Assembly (NCBI GenBank): GCA_964036275.1
Contig: CAXIWQ010000241.1
Location: 1-64,000, forward strand
Direction: 5' to 3'
Length of the DNA: 64,000 nt
From: Litoditis marina
Lineage: Eukaryota; Nematoda; Chromadorea; Rhabditida; Rhabditidae
Position 1 is the first letter of the stretch. Every line of letters starts with the position of its first letter. The translations under genes and the position numbers were made by a program. Under the pieces are notes generated by a model. It did not search any database and had not been told where the DNA came from. It was given only the letters and a program-made list of their open reading frames with translations. Below are positions 9,921 through 23,575 of this stretch, one piece after another.

Positions 9921-12900
9921 GGCGCACAGCCACAAAAGACGACTTAACGCGGTTATTGACTCTTTGCCTTGCAGCTACAGAAAAAAGTTCATACGGCTAT
10001 CAAGTCTGTTGCTCCCAGATACAAAAACCTAAGACGACTATATATTCTGTGGCGCACAGCCACAAAAGACGAATTAACGCGTTATTGACTCTTTGCCTTG
10101 CAGCTACAGAGAACAGTTCATACGGCTATCAAGTCTGTTGCTCCCAGCTACAAAAACCTAATACGACTATATATTCTGTGGCGCACAGCCACAAAAGACG
10201 AATTAACGCGGTTATTGACTCTTTGCCTCGCAGTTACAGATAACATTTCATACGGCTATCAAATCTGTTGCTCCCAGCTACAAAAACCTGATACGACAAT
10301 CTATTCTGTGGCGCACAGCCACAAAGACGAATTAACGCGGTTATTGACATTTTGACTTGCAGCTACAGAGAAAAATTTATACGGCTATCAAGTCTGTTGC
10401 TCCCAGCTACAAAAACCTAATACGACTCCATATTCTGTGGCGCACAGCCACAAAAGACAAATTAACGCGGTTATTGACTCTTTGCCGTAAAGCTACAAAA
10501 TAAAAGTTTATACGGCTATCAAGTATGTTGCTCCCAGCTACAAAGACCTAACACGACTATATATTTAGTGGCGCACAGCCACAAAAGACGACTTAACGCT
10601 GTTATTGACTCTTTGCCTTGCAGCTACAGAAAAAAGTTCATACGGCTATCAAGTCTGTTGCTCCCAGCTACAAAAACCTAATACGACTATATATTCTGTG
10701 GCGCACAGCCACAAAAGACGAATTAACGCGGTTATTGACTCTTTGCCTCGCAGTTACAGATAACATTTCATACGGCTATCAAATCTGTTGCTCCCAGCTA
10801 CAAAAACCTGATACGACAATCTATTCTGTGGCGCACAGCCACAAAGACGAATTAACGCGGTTATTGACATTTTGACTTGCAGCTACAAAAAAAATCATAC
10901 GGCTATCAAGTCTGTTGCTTCCAACTACAGAAACATAATACGACAATCTATTCTGTGGCGCACAGCCACAAAACACGAAATATCGCGGTTATCGACTTGT
11001 TGGCTTGCAGCTACAGAGAAAAGTTCATACGGCTATCAAGTCTGTTGCTCCCAGCTACAAAAACCTGATACGACAATCTATTCTGTGGCGCACAGCCACA
11101 AAAGACAAATTAACGCGGTTATTACCTCTTTGCCTTGCAGCTACAGAAAAAAGTTCATACGGCTATCAAGTCTGTTGCTCCCAGCTACAAAAACCTAATA
11201 CGACTATATATTCTGTGGCGCACAGCCACAAAAGACGAATTAACGCGGTTATTGACTCTTTGCCTCGCAGTTACAGATAACATTTCATACGGCTATCAAA
11301 TCTGTTGCTCCCAGCTACAAAAACCTGATACGACAATCTATTCTGTGGCGCACAGCCACAAAGACGAATTAACGCGGTTATTGACATTTTGACTTGCAGC
11401 TACAGAGAAAAATTTATACGGCTATCAAGTCTGTTGCTCCCAGCTACAAAAACCTAATACGACTCCATATTCTGTGGCGCACAGCCACAAAAGACAAATT
11501 AACGCGGTTATTGACTCTTTGCCGTAAAGCTACAAAATAAAAGTTTATACGGCTATCAAGTATGTTGCTCCAGCTACAAAGACCTAACACGACTATATAT
11601 TTAGTGGCGCACAGCCACAAAAGACGACTTAACGCGGTTATTGACTCTTTGCCTTGCAGCTACAGAAAAAAAGTTCATACGGCTATCAAGTCTGTTGCTC
11701 CCAGATACAAAAACCTAAGACGACTATATATTCTGTGGCGCACAGCCACAAAAGACGAATTAACGCGTTATTGACTCTTTGCCTTGCAGCTACAGAGAAC
11801 AGTTCATACGGCTATCAAGTCTGTTGCTCCCAGCTACAAAAACCTAATCCGACTATATATTCTGTGGCGCACAGCCACAAAAGACGAATTAACGCGGTTA
11901 TTGACTCTTTGCGTCGCAGTTACAGAGAACAGTTCATACGGCTATCAAGTCTGTTGCTCCCAGCTACAAAAACCTAATCCGACAATCTATTCTGTGGCGC
12001 ACAGCCACAAAGACGAATTAACGCGGTTATTGACATTTTGACTTGCAGCTACAAAAAAAATCATACGGCTATCAAGTCTGTTGCTTCCAACTACAGAAAC
12101 ATAATACGACAATCTATTCTGTGGCGCACAGCCACAAAACACGAAATATCGCGGTTATCGACTTGTTGGCTTGCAGCTACAGAGAAAAGTTCATACGGCT
12201 ATCAAGTCTGTTGCTCCCAGCTACAAAAACCTGATACGACAATCTATTCTGTGGCGCACAGCCACAAAAGACAAATTAACGCGGTTATTACCTCTTTGCC
12301 TTGCAGCTACAGAAAAAAGTTCATACGGCTATCAAATCTGTTGCTCCCAGCTACAAAAACCTAATACGACAATCTATTCTGTGGCGCACAGCCACAAAAT
12401 ACAAATTATCGCGGTTATCGACTTGTTGGCTTGCAGCTACCGAGAAAAGTTCATACGGCTATCAAGTCTGTTGCTCCCAGCTACAAAAACCTAATACGAC
12501 TATATATTCTGTGGCGCACAGCCACAAAAGACGAATTAACGCGGTTATTGACTCTTTGCCTCGCAGTTACAGAGAACATTTCATACGGCTATCAAATCTG
12601 TTGCTCCCAGCTACAAAAACCTAATACGACAATCTATTCTGTGGCGCACAGCCACAAAGACGAATTAACGCGGTTATTGACATTTTGACTTGCAGCCACA
12701 AAAACAAATCATACGGCTATCAAGTCTGTTGCTTCCAACTACAAAAACATAATACGACTTTATATTCTGTGGCGCACAGCCACAAAATACAAATTAACGC
12801 GGTTATTGACTCTTTGCCTTGCAGTTACAGAGAACATTTCATACGGCTATCAAATATGTTGCTCCCAGCTACAAAAACCTAATACGACTTTATATTCTGT

Positions 12901-15900
12901 GGCGCACAGCCACAAAAGACAAATTAACGCGGTTATTACCTCTTTGCCTTGCAGCTACAGAAAAAAAGTTTATACGGCTATCAAGTCTGTTGCTCCCAGC
13001 TACAAAAACCTAATACGACTTTATATTCTGTGGCGCACAGCCACAAAAGACAAATTAACGCGGTTATTGACTCTTTGCCGTGCAGCTACAGAAAAAAGTT
13101 TATATGGCTATCAAGTATGTTGTTCCCAGCTAGAAAAACCCAATACAACTATCTATTCTGTGGCACACAGCCACAAAATACGATATAACGCGGTTATCGA
13201 CTCTTTGCCTTGCAGCTACAGAAAAAAGTTTATACGGCTATCAAGTCTGTTGCTCATGGCTACAAAAACCTAATACGACTTTATATCCTGTGGCGCACAG
13301 CCACAAAAGACAAATTAACGCGGTTATTACCTCTTTGCCTTGCAGCTACAGAAAAAAGTTCATACGGCTATCAAGTCTGTTGCTCCCAGCTACAAAACCT
13401 GATACGACAATCTATTCTGTGGCGCACAGCCACAAAGACGAATTAACGCGGTTATTGACATTTTGACTTGCAGCTACAAAAAACAAATCATACGGCTATC
13501 AAGTCTGTTGCTTCCAACTACAAAAACATAATACGACTTTATATTCTGTGGCGCACAGCCACAAAATACAAATTAACGCGGTTATTGACTCTTTGCCTTG
13601 CAGTTACAGAGAACATTTCATACGGCTATCAAATCTGTTGCTCCCAGCTACAAAAACTAATACGACTTTATATTCTGTGGCGCACAGCCACGAAAGACAA
13701 ATTAACGCGGTTATTACCTCTTTGCCTTGCAGCTACAGAAAAAAAGTTTATACGGCTATCAAGTCTGTTGCTCCCAGCTACAAAAACCTAATACGACTTT
13801 ATATTCTGTGGCGCACAGCCACAAAAGACAAATTAACGCGGTTATTGACTCTTTGCCGTGCAGCTACAGAAAAAAGTTTATATGGCTATCAAGTCTGTTG
13901 CTCATGGCTACAAAAACCTAATACGACTTTATATCCTGTGGAGCACAGCCACAAAAGACAAACTAACGCGGTTATTACCTCTTTGCCTTGCAGCTACAGA
14001 AAAAGTTCATACGGCTATCAAGTCTGTTGCTCCCAGCTACAAAAACCTGATACGACAATCTATTCTGTGGCGCACAGCCACAAAAGACAAATTAACGCGG
14101 TTATTGACTCTTTGCCGTGCAGCTACAGACAAAAGTTTATATGGCTATCAAGTATGTTGCTCCCAGCTAGAAAAACCCAATACAACTATCTATTCTGTGG
14201 CACACAGCCACAAAATACGATATAACGCGGTTATCGACTCTTTGCCTTGCAGCTACAGAAAAAAGTTCATACGGCTATCAAGTCTGTTGCTCCCAGCTAC
14301 AAAAACCTAATACGACTTTATATTCTGTGCGCACAGCCACAAAAGACAAATTAACGCGGTTATTACCTCTTTGCCTTGCAGCTACAGAAAAAAAGTTTAT
14401 ACGGCTATCAAGTCTGTTGCTCCCAGCTACAAAAACCTAATACGACTTTATATTCTGTGGCGCACAGCCACAAAAGACAAATTAACGCGGTTATTGACTT
14501 TTTGCCGTGCAGCTACAGAAAAAAGTTTATATGGCTATCAAGTCTGTTGCTCCCAGCTACAAAAACCTGATACGACAATCTATTCTGTGACGCACAGCCA
14601 CAAAAGACAAATTAACGCGGTTATTACCTCTTTGCCTTGCAGCTACAGAAAAAAGTTTATATGGCTATCAAGTATGTTGTTCCCAGCTAGAAAAACCCAA
14701 TACAACTATCTATTCTGTGGCACACAGCCACAAAATACGATATAACGCGGTTATCGACTCTTTGCCTTGCAGCTACAGAAAAAAGTTTATACGGCTATCA
14801 AGTCTGTTGCTCATGGCTACAAAAACCTAATACGACTTTATATCCTGTGGCGCACAGCCACAAAAGACAAATTAACGCGGTTATTACCTCTTTGCCTTGC
14901 AGCTACAGAAAAAAGTTCATACGGCTATCAAGTCTGTTGCTCCCAGCTACAAAAACCTGATACGACAATCTATTCTGTGACGCACAGCCACAAAAGACAA
15001 ATTAACGCGGTTATTACCTCTTTGCCTTGCAGCTACAGAAAAAAGTTCATACGGCTATCAAATCTGTTGCTCCCAGCTACAAAAACCTAATACGACAATC
15101 TATTCTGTGGCGCACAGCCACAAAATACAAATTATCGCGGTTATCGACTTGTTGGCTTGCAGCTACCGAGAAAAGTTCATACGGCTATCAAGTCTGTTGC
15201 TCCCAGCTACAAAAACATAATACAACTATATATTCTGTGGCGCACAGCCACAAAAGACGAATTAACGCGGTTATTGACTCTTTGCCTCGCAGTTACAGAG
15301 AACATTTCATACGGCTATCAAATCTGTTGCTCCCAGCTACAAAAACCTAATACGACAATCTATTCTGTGGCGCACAGCCACAAAGACGAATTAACGCGGT
15401 TATTGACATTTTGACTTGCAGCCACAAAAACAAATCATACGGCTATCAAGTCTGTTGCTTCCAACTACAAAAACATAATACGACTTTATATTCTGTGGCG
15501 CACAGCCACAAAATACAAATTAACGCGGTTATTGACTCTTTGCCTTGCAGTTACAGAGAACATTTCATACGGCTATCAAATCTGTTGCTCCCAGCTACAA
15601 AAACCTAATACGACTTTATATTCTGTGGCGCACAGCCACAAAAGACAAATTAACGCGGTTATTGACTCTTTGCCGTGCAGCTACAGAAAAAAGTTATATG
15701 GCTATCAAGTATGTTGTTCCCAGCTAGAAAAACCCAATACAACTATCTATTCTGTGGCACACAGCCACAAAAGACAAATTAACGCGGTTATTGACTCTTT
15801 GCCTTGCAGCTACAGAAAAAAAGTTTATACGGCTATCAAGTCTGTTGCTCCCAGCTACAAAAAACCTAATACGACTTTATATTCTGTGGCGCACAGCCAC

Positions 15901-17053
15901 AAAAGACAAATTAACGCGGTTATTGACTCTTTGCCGTGCAGCTACAGAAAAAAGTTTATATGGCTATCAAGTATGTTGTTCCCAGCTAGAAAAACCCAAT
16001 ACAACTATCTATTCTGTGGCGCACAGCCACAAAAGACAAATTAACGCGGTTATTACCTCTTTGCCTTGCAGCTACAGAAAAAAAGTTTATACGGCTATCA
16101 AGTCTGTTGCTCCCAGCTACAAAAAACCTAATACGACTTTATATTCTGTGGCGCACAGCCACAAAAGACAAATTAACGCGGTTATTGACTCTTTGCCGTG
16201 CAGCTACAGAAAAAAGTTTATATGGCTATCAAGTATGTTGTTCCCAGCTAGAAAAACCCAATACAACTATCTATTCTGTGGCACACAGCCACAAAAGACA
16301 AATTAACGCGGTTATTGACTCTTTGCCTTGCAGCTACAGAAAAAAGTTTATACGGCTATCAAGTCTGTTGCTCCCAGCTACAAAAACCTAATACGATTAT
16401 CTATTCTGTGGCGCACAGCCACGAAATACGAATTAACGCGGTTATCGACTCTTCGGCTTGCAGTTACAGAAAAAAAACTCATACGGCAATCAAGTCTGTT
16501 GCTCCCAACTACAAAAACCTAATACAACTATCTTTTCTGTGGCACACAGCCACAAAATACGAATTAACGCGGTTATTGACTCTTTGCCTTGCAGCTACAG
16601 AAAAAAGTTTATACGGCTATCAAGTATGTTGCTCCCAGCTAGAAAAACCTAATACGACTTTATGTTCTGTGGCGCACAGCCACAAAAGACAAATTAACGC
16701 GGTTATTGACTCTTTGCCTTGCAGCTACAAAAAAAAGTTCATACGGCTATCAAGTATGTTGCTCCCAGCTCGAAAAACCCAATACAACTATCTTTTCTGT
16801 GGCACACAGCCACAAATTACGAATTAACGCGGTTATCGACTCTTTGCCTTGCAGCTACAGAAAAAAGTTTATACGGCTATCAAGTCTGTTGCTCCTGGCT
16901 ACAAAAACCTAATACGACTTTATGTTCTGTGGCGCACAGCCACAAAAGACAAATTAACGCGGTTATTGACTCTTTGCCTTGCAGCTACAAAAAAAAGTTC
17001 ATACGGCTATCAAGTACGTTGCTCCCAGCTAGAAAAACCCAATACAACTATCT
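9920..17053 (+). repeat. Family D long block, copy 1
   Basis: About 7.1 kb that recurs at 38,002-46,301. The offset is 28,082 at the start, 28,210-28,211 over most of the block, and 29,246-29,248 at the end, because the second copy holds one extra 129-bp unit near 38,700 and one extra 1,036-bp unit near 44,000. Markers are TTGACATTTTGACTTGC with CACAAAGACG, TTGCTTCCAACTAC with AACATAATACG, CTACCGAGAAAAG, ATGTTGTTCCCAGCTAG with TACGATATAACG, and CTCATGGCTAC with TATATCCTGTGG. A rare CGCTGTTATTG change at 10,598 is shared with 38,679. Single-monomer gains and losses occur near 13,890 and 14,550. Confidence 0.85.
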
Positions 17054-20000
17054 ATTCTGTGGCACACAGCCACAAAATACGATATAACGCGGTTATCGAC
17101 TCTTTGCCTTTAAGCTACAGAAAAAAGTTTATACGGCTATCAAGTCTGTTGCTCCAGCTACAAAAACCTAATACGACTTTATATTCTGTGGCGCACAGCC
17201 ACAAATTACGAATTAACGCGGTTATCGACTCTTTGCCTTGCAGCTACAGAAAAAAGTTTATACGGCTATCAAGTCTGTTGCTCCCAGCTACAAAAACCTA
17301 ATACGACTTTATATTCTGTGGCGCACAGCCACAAAAGACAAATTAACGCGGTTATTGACTCTTTGCCGTGCAGCTACAGAAAAAAGTTTATATGGCTATC
17401 AAGTATGTTGCTCCCAGCTAGAAAAACCCAATACAACTATCTATTCTGTGGCACACAAGCCACAAAATACGATATAACGCGGTTATCGACTCTTTGCCTT
17501 TAAGCTACAGAAAAAAGTTTATACGGCTATCAAGTCTGTTGCTCATGGCTACAAAAACCTAATACGACTTTATATCCTATGGCGCACAGCCACAAAAGAC
17601 AAATTAACGCGGTTATTACCTCTTTGCCTTGCAGCTACAGAAAAAAGTTCATACGGCTATCAAGTCTGTTGCTCCCAGCTACAAAAACCTAATACGACTT
17701 TATATTCTGTGGCGCACAGCCACAAAAGACAAATTAACGCGGTTATTGACTCTTTGCCGTGCAGCTACAGAAAAAAGGTTATACGGCTATCAAATATGTT
17801 GCTCCCAGCTACAAAAACCTAATACGACTATCTATTCTGTGGCGCACAGCCACAAAATACGAATTAACGCGGTTATCGACTCTTTGCCTTGCAGCTACAA
17901 AGAACAGTTCATACGGCTATCAAATCTGTTGCTCCCAGCTACAAAAACCTAATACGACAATCTATTCTGTGGCGCACAGCTACAAAATACGAATTATCGC
18001 GGTTATCGACTTGTTGGCTTGCAGCTACAGAGAAAAGTTCATACGGCTATCAAGTCTGTTGCTCCCAGCTACAAAAACCTGATACGACAATCTATTCTGT
18101 GGCGCACAGCCACAAAAGACAAATTAACGCGGTTATTACCTCTTTGCCTTGCAGCTACAGAAAAAAATTCATACGGCTATCAAGTCTGTTGCTCCCAGCT
18201 ACGAAAACCTAATACGACTTTATATTCTGTGGCGCACAGCCACAAAAGACAAATTAACGCGGTTATTTTTTCTCTTTGCCGTGCAGCTACAGGAAAAAGG
18301 TTATACGGCTATCAAGTATGTTGCTCCCAGCTAAAAAAAACCTAATACGACTATCTATTCTGTGGCGCACAGCCACAAAATACGAATTAACGCGGTTATC
18401 GACTCTTTGCCTTGCAGCTACAGAGAACAGTTCATACGGCTATCAAGTCTGTTGCTCCCAGCTACAAAAACCTAATACGACTATATATTCTGTGGCGCAC
18501 AGCCACAAAAGACGAATTAACGCGGTTATTGACTCTTTGCCTCGCAGTTACAGAGAATATTTCATACGGCTATCAAATCTGTTGCTCCCAGCTACAAAAA
18601 CCTAATACGACAATCTATTCTGTGGCGCACAGCCACAAAAGACAAATTAACGCGGTTATTGACTCTTTGCCTTGCAGCTACAGAAAAAAAATCATACGGC
18701 TATCAAGTCTGTTGCTCCCAGCTACGAAAACCTAATACGACTTCATATTCTGTGGCGCACAGCCACAAAACACGAAATATCGCGGTTATCGACTTGTTGG
18801 CTTGCAGCTACAGAGAAAAGTTCATACGGCTATCAAGTCTGTTGCTCCCAGCTACGAAAACCTGATACGACAATCTATTCTGTGGCGCACAGCCACAAAG
18901 ACGAATTAACGCGGTTATTGACATTTTGACTTGCAGCTACAAAAAAAAATCATACGGCTATCAAGTCTGTTGCTTCCAACTACAAAAACATAATACGACT
19001 TTATATTCTGTGGCGCACAGCCACAAAATACAAATTAACGCGGTTATTGACTCTTTGCCTTGCAGTTACAGAGAACATTTCATACGGCTATCAAATCTGT
19101 TGCTCCCAGCTACAAAAACCTAATACGACTTTATATTCTGTGGCGCACAGCCACAAAAGACAAATTAACGCGGTTTTTACCTCTTTGCCTTGCAGCTACA
19201 GAAAAAAAGTTTATACGGCTATCAAGTATGTTGCTCCCAGCTCGAAAAACCCAATACAACTATCTTTTCTGTGGCGCACAGCCACAAAACACGAAATATC
19301 GCGGTTATCGACTTGTTGGCTTGCAGCTACAGAGAAAAGTTCATACGGCTATCAAGTCTGTTGCTCCCAGCTACGAAAACCTGATACGACAATCTATTCT
19401 GTGGCGCACAGCCACAAAGACGAATTAACGCGGTTATTGACATTTTGACTTGCAGCTACAAAAAAAATCATACGGCTATCAAGTCTGTTGCTTCCAACTA
19501 CAAAAACATAATACGACTTTATATTCTGTGGCGCACAGCCACAAAATACAAATTAACGCGGTTATTGACTCTTTGCCTTGCAGTTACAGAGAACATTTCA
19601 TACGGCTATCAAATCTGTTGCTCCCAGCTACAAAAACCTAATACGACTTTATATTCTGTGGCGCACAGCCACAAAAGACAAATTAACGCGGTTTTTACCT
19701 CTTTGCCTTGCAGCTACAGAAAAAAAGTTTATACGGCTATCAAGTATGTTGCTCCCAGCTACAAAAACCTAATACGACTTTATATTCTGTGGCGCACAGC
19801 CACAAAAGACAAATTAACGCGGTTATTGACTCTTTGCCGTGCAGCTACAGAAAAAAGTTTATATGGCTATCAAGTATGTTGCTCCCAGCTAGAAAAACCC
19901 AATACAACTATCTATTCTGTGGCACACAGCCACAAAATACGATATAACGCGGTTATCGACTCTTTGCCTTGCAGCTACAGAAAAAAGTTTATACGGCTAT

Positions 20001-21340
20001 CAAGTCTGTTGCTCATGGCTACAAAAACCTAATACGACTTTATATCCTATGGCGCACAGCCACAAAAGACAAATTAACGCGGTTATTACCTCTTTGCCTT
20101 GCAGCTACAGAAAAAAGTTCATACGGCTATCAAGTCTGTTGCTCCCAGCTACAAAAACCTAATACGACTTTATATTCTGTGGCGCACAGCCACAAAAGAC
20201 AAATTAACGCGGTTATTGACTCTTTGCCGTGCAGCTACAGAAAAAAGGTTATACGGCTATCAAATATGTTGCTCCCAGCTACAAAAACCTAATACGACTA
20301 TCTATTCTGTGGCGCACAGCCACAAAATACGAATTAACGCGGTTATCGACTCTTTGCCTTGCAGCTACAAAGAACAGTTCATACGGCTATCAAATCTGTT
20401 GCTCCCAGCTACAAAAACCTAATACGACAATCTATTCTGTGGCGCACAGCTACAAAATACGAATTATCGCGGTTATCGACTTGTTGGCTTGCAGCTACAG
20501 AGAAAAGTTCATACGGCTATCAAGTCTGTTGCTCCCAGCTACAAAAACCTGATACGACAATCTATTCTGTGGCGCACAGCCACAAAAGACAAATTAACGC
20601 GGTTATTACCTCTTTGCCTTGCAGCTACAGAAAAAAATTCATACGGCTATCAAGTCTGTTGCTCCCAGCTACGAAAACCTAATACGACTTTATATTCTGT
20701 GGCGCACAGCCACAAAAGACAAATTAACGCGGTTATTGACTCTTTGCCGTGCAGCTACAGGAAAAAGGTTATACGGCTATCAAGTATGTTGCTCCCAGCT
20801 AAAAAAAACCTAATACGACTATCTATTCTGTGGCGCACAGCCACAAAATACGAATTAACGCGGTTATCGACTCTTTGCCTTGCAGCTACAGAGAACAGTT
20901 CATACGGCTATCAAGTCTGTTGCTCCCAGCTACAAAAACCTAATACGACTATATATTCTGTGGCGCACAGCCACAAAAGACGAATTAACGCGGTTATTGA
21001 CTCTTTGCCTCGCAGTTACAGAGAATATTTCATACGGCTATCAAATCTGTTGCTCCCAGCTACAAAAACCTAATACGACAATCTATTCTGTTGCGCACAG
21101 CCACAAAAGACAAATTAACGCGGTTATTGACTCTTTGCCTTGCAGCTACAGAAAAAAAATCATACGGCTATCAAGTCTGTTGCTCCCAGCTACGAAAACC
21201 TAATACGACTTCATATTCTGTGGCGCACAGCCACAAAACACGAAATATCGCGGTTATCGACTTGTTGGCTTGCAGCTACAGAGAAAAGTTCATACGGCTA
21301 TCAAGTCTGTTGCTCCCAGCTACGAAAACCTGATACGACA
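17054..21340 (+). repeat. 2,470-bp spaced duplication (19 monomers) with a 519-bp tandem between
   Basis: The stretch from about 17,290 to 18,900 recurs at about 19,760-21,360, offset 2,470 then 2,468. Shared rare markers are TATATCCTATGG (17,573 and 20,043), CACAGCTACAAAATACG (17,976 and 20,446) and AGCTAAAAAAAACC (18,331 and 20,799). Unique to the left copy are CACAAGCCAC at 17,455, CTTTAAGCTAC near 17,507 and GTTATTTTTTCTC near 18,264. Between the copies, 18,852-19,370 is repeated in tandem at 19,371-19,890 (offset 519), both units carrying GCGGTTTTTACC. Confidence 0.8.
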
Positions 21341-23408
21341 ATCTATTCTGTGGCGCACAGCCACAAAAGACAAATTAACGCGGTTATTACCTCTTTGCTT
21401 TGCAGCTACAGAAAAAAGTTCATACGGCTATCAAGTCTGTTGCTCCCAGCCACGAAAACCTAATACGACTTTATATTCTGTGGCGCACAGCCACAAAAGA
21501 CAAATTAACGCGGTTATTGACCCTTTGCATTGCAGCTACAGAAAAAAATCATACGGCTATCAAGTCTGTTGCTCCCAGCTACGAAAACCTAATACGACTT
21601 TATATTCTGTGGCGCACAGCCACAAAACACGAAATATCGCGGTTATCGACTTGTTGGCTTGCAGCTACAGAGAAAAGTTCATACGGCTATCAAGTCTGTT
21701 GCTCCCAGCTACAAAAACCTGATACGACAATCTATTCTGTGGCGCACAGCCACAAAAGACAAATTAACGCGGTTATTACCTCTTTGCCTTGCAGCTACAG
21801 AAAAAAGTTCATACAGCTATCAAGTCTGTTGCTCCCAGCTACGAAAACCTAATACGACTTTATATTCTGTGGCGCACAGCCACAAAAGACAAATTAACGC
21901 GGTTATTGACTCTTTGCCGTGCAGCTACAGGAAAAAGGTTATACGGCTATCAAGTATGTTGCTCCCAGCTACAAAAACCTAATACGACTATCTATTCTGT
22001 GGCGCACAGCCACAAAATACGAATTGACGCGGTTATCGACTCTTTGCCTTGCAGCTACAGAGAATATTTCATACGGCTATCAAATCTGTTGCTCCCAGCT
22101 ACAAAAACCTAATACGACAATCTATTCTGTGGCGCACAGCCACAAAAACAAATTATCGCGGTTATCGACTTGTTGGCTTGCAGCTACAGAGAAAAGTTCA
22201 TACGGCTATCAAGTCTGTTGCTCCCAGCTACAAAAACCTAATACGACTATATATTCTGTGGCGCACAGCCACAAAAGACGAATTAACGCGGTTATTGACT
22301 CTTTGCCTCGCAGTTACAGAGAACATTTCATACGGCTATCAAATCTGTTGCTCCCAGCTACAAAAACCTAATACGACAATCTATTCTGTGGCGCACAGCC
22401 ACAAAGACGAATTAACGCGGTTATTGACATTTTGACTTGCAGCTACAAAAAAAAATCATACGGCTATCAAGTCTGTTGCTCCCAGCTACAAAAACCTAAT
22501 ACGACTATATATTCTGTGGCGCACAGCCACAAAAGACGAATTAACGCGGTTATTGACTCTTTGCCTCGCAGTTACAGAGAATATTTCATACGGCTATCAA
22601 ATCTGTTGCTCCCAGATACAAACACCTAATACGACAATCTATTCTGTGGCGCACAGCCACAAAATACGAATTAACGCGGTTATCGACTTTTTGGCTCGCA
22701 GTTAAAGAGAAAAGTTCATACGGCTATCAAATCTGTTGCTCCCAGATACAAACACCTAATACGACAATCTATTCTGTGGCGCACAGCCACAAAATACGAA
22801 TTAACGCGGTTATCGACTTTTTGGCTTGCAGTTACAGAGAAAAGTTTATGCGGCTATCAAGTCTGTTGCTCCCAGCTACAAAAACCTAATACGACTTCAT
22901 ATTCTGTGGCGCACAGCCACAAAAGACAAATTAACGCGGTTATTGACTCTTTGCCGTAAAGCTACAAAAAAAAGTTTATACGGCTATCAAGTATGTTGCT
23001 CCCAGCTGCAAAGACCTAACACGACTATATATTCTGTGGCGCACAGCCACAAAAGACGACTTAACGCGGTTATTGACTCTTTGCCTTGCAGCTACAGAAA
23101 AAAGTTCATACGGCTATCAAGTCTGTTGCTCCCAGATACAAAAACCTAAGACGACTGTATATTCTGTGGCGCACAGCCACAAAAGACGACTTAACGCGGT
23201 TATTGACTCTTTGCCTTGCAGCTACAGAAAAAAGTTCATACGGCTATCAAGTCTGTTGCTCCCAGCTACAAAAACCTAATACGACAATCTATTTTGTGGC
23301 GCACATCCACCAAATACAAATTAACGCGGTTATTGACTCTTTGCCTTGCACCTACAGAAAAAAAAATCATACGGCTATCAAGTCTGTTGCTCCCAACTAC
23401 AAAAACCT
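21341..23408 (+). repeat. Family A block, copy 3
   Basis: Near-identical to 3,281-5,348 at a constant offset of 18,060 and, from 21,566, to the window start at offset 21,565. It shares with copy 2 the TACAGCTATC (21,814) and TTGGCTCGCAG (22,692) changes that copy 1 lacks. Substitutions private to this copy include CCCTTTGCA near 21,521. It ends where a tract of different sequence replaces the expected monomers. Confidence 0.85.
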
Positions 23409-23575
23409 TATACGACTTTATATTCTGTGGCGCACAGCCACAAAAGACAAATTAACGCGGTTATTGACTCTTTGCCTTGCAGCTACAAAAAAAAGTTCAT
23501 ACGGCTATCAAGTATGTTGCTCCCAGCTCGAAAAACCCAATACAACTATCTTTTCTGTGGCACACAGCCACAAAT
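23409..23575 (+). repeat. Length-neutral replacement tract
   Basis: Within the 18,060-offset alignment to copy 2, these 167 bases differ in a block from the expected 5,349-5,515. They match the sequence two monomers downstream instead (5,609-5,775), including the rare CCTTATACGAC, AAGTATGTTGC, AGCTCGAAAAACCC and CACAAATTACG. Alignment at offset 18,060 resumes immediately after, with CTTCGGCTTGC and GGCAATCAAG. No length change accompanies the swap, which is the pattern of gene conversion rather than unequal exchange. The nearest donor candidate in this copy, about 23,670, carries two extra bases that the tract lacks. Confidence 0.7.

Noticed and set aside
11569..11575. Truncated or foreign segment at the short CTCCAGCTAC site and similar one-base losses
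   Set aside because: These are single-base deletions within ordinary monomers (also near 17,155 and 43,413), not junctions with other sequence.
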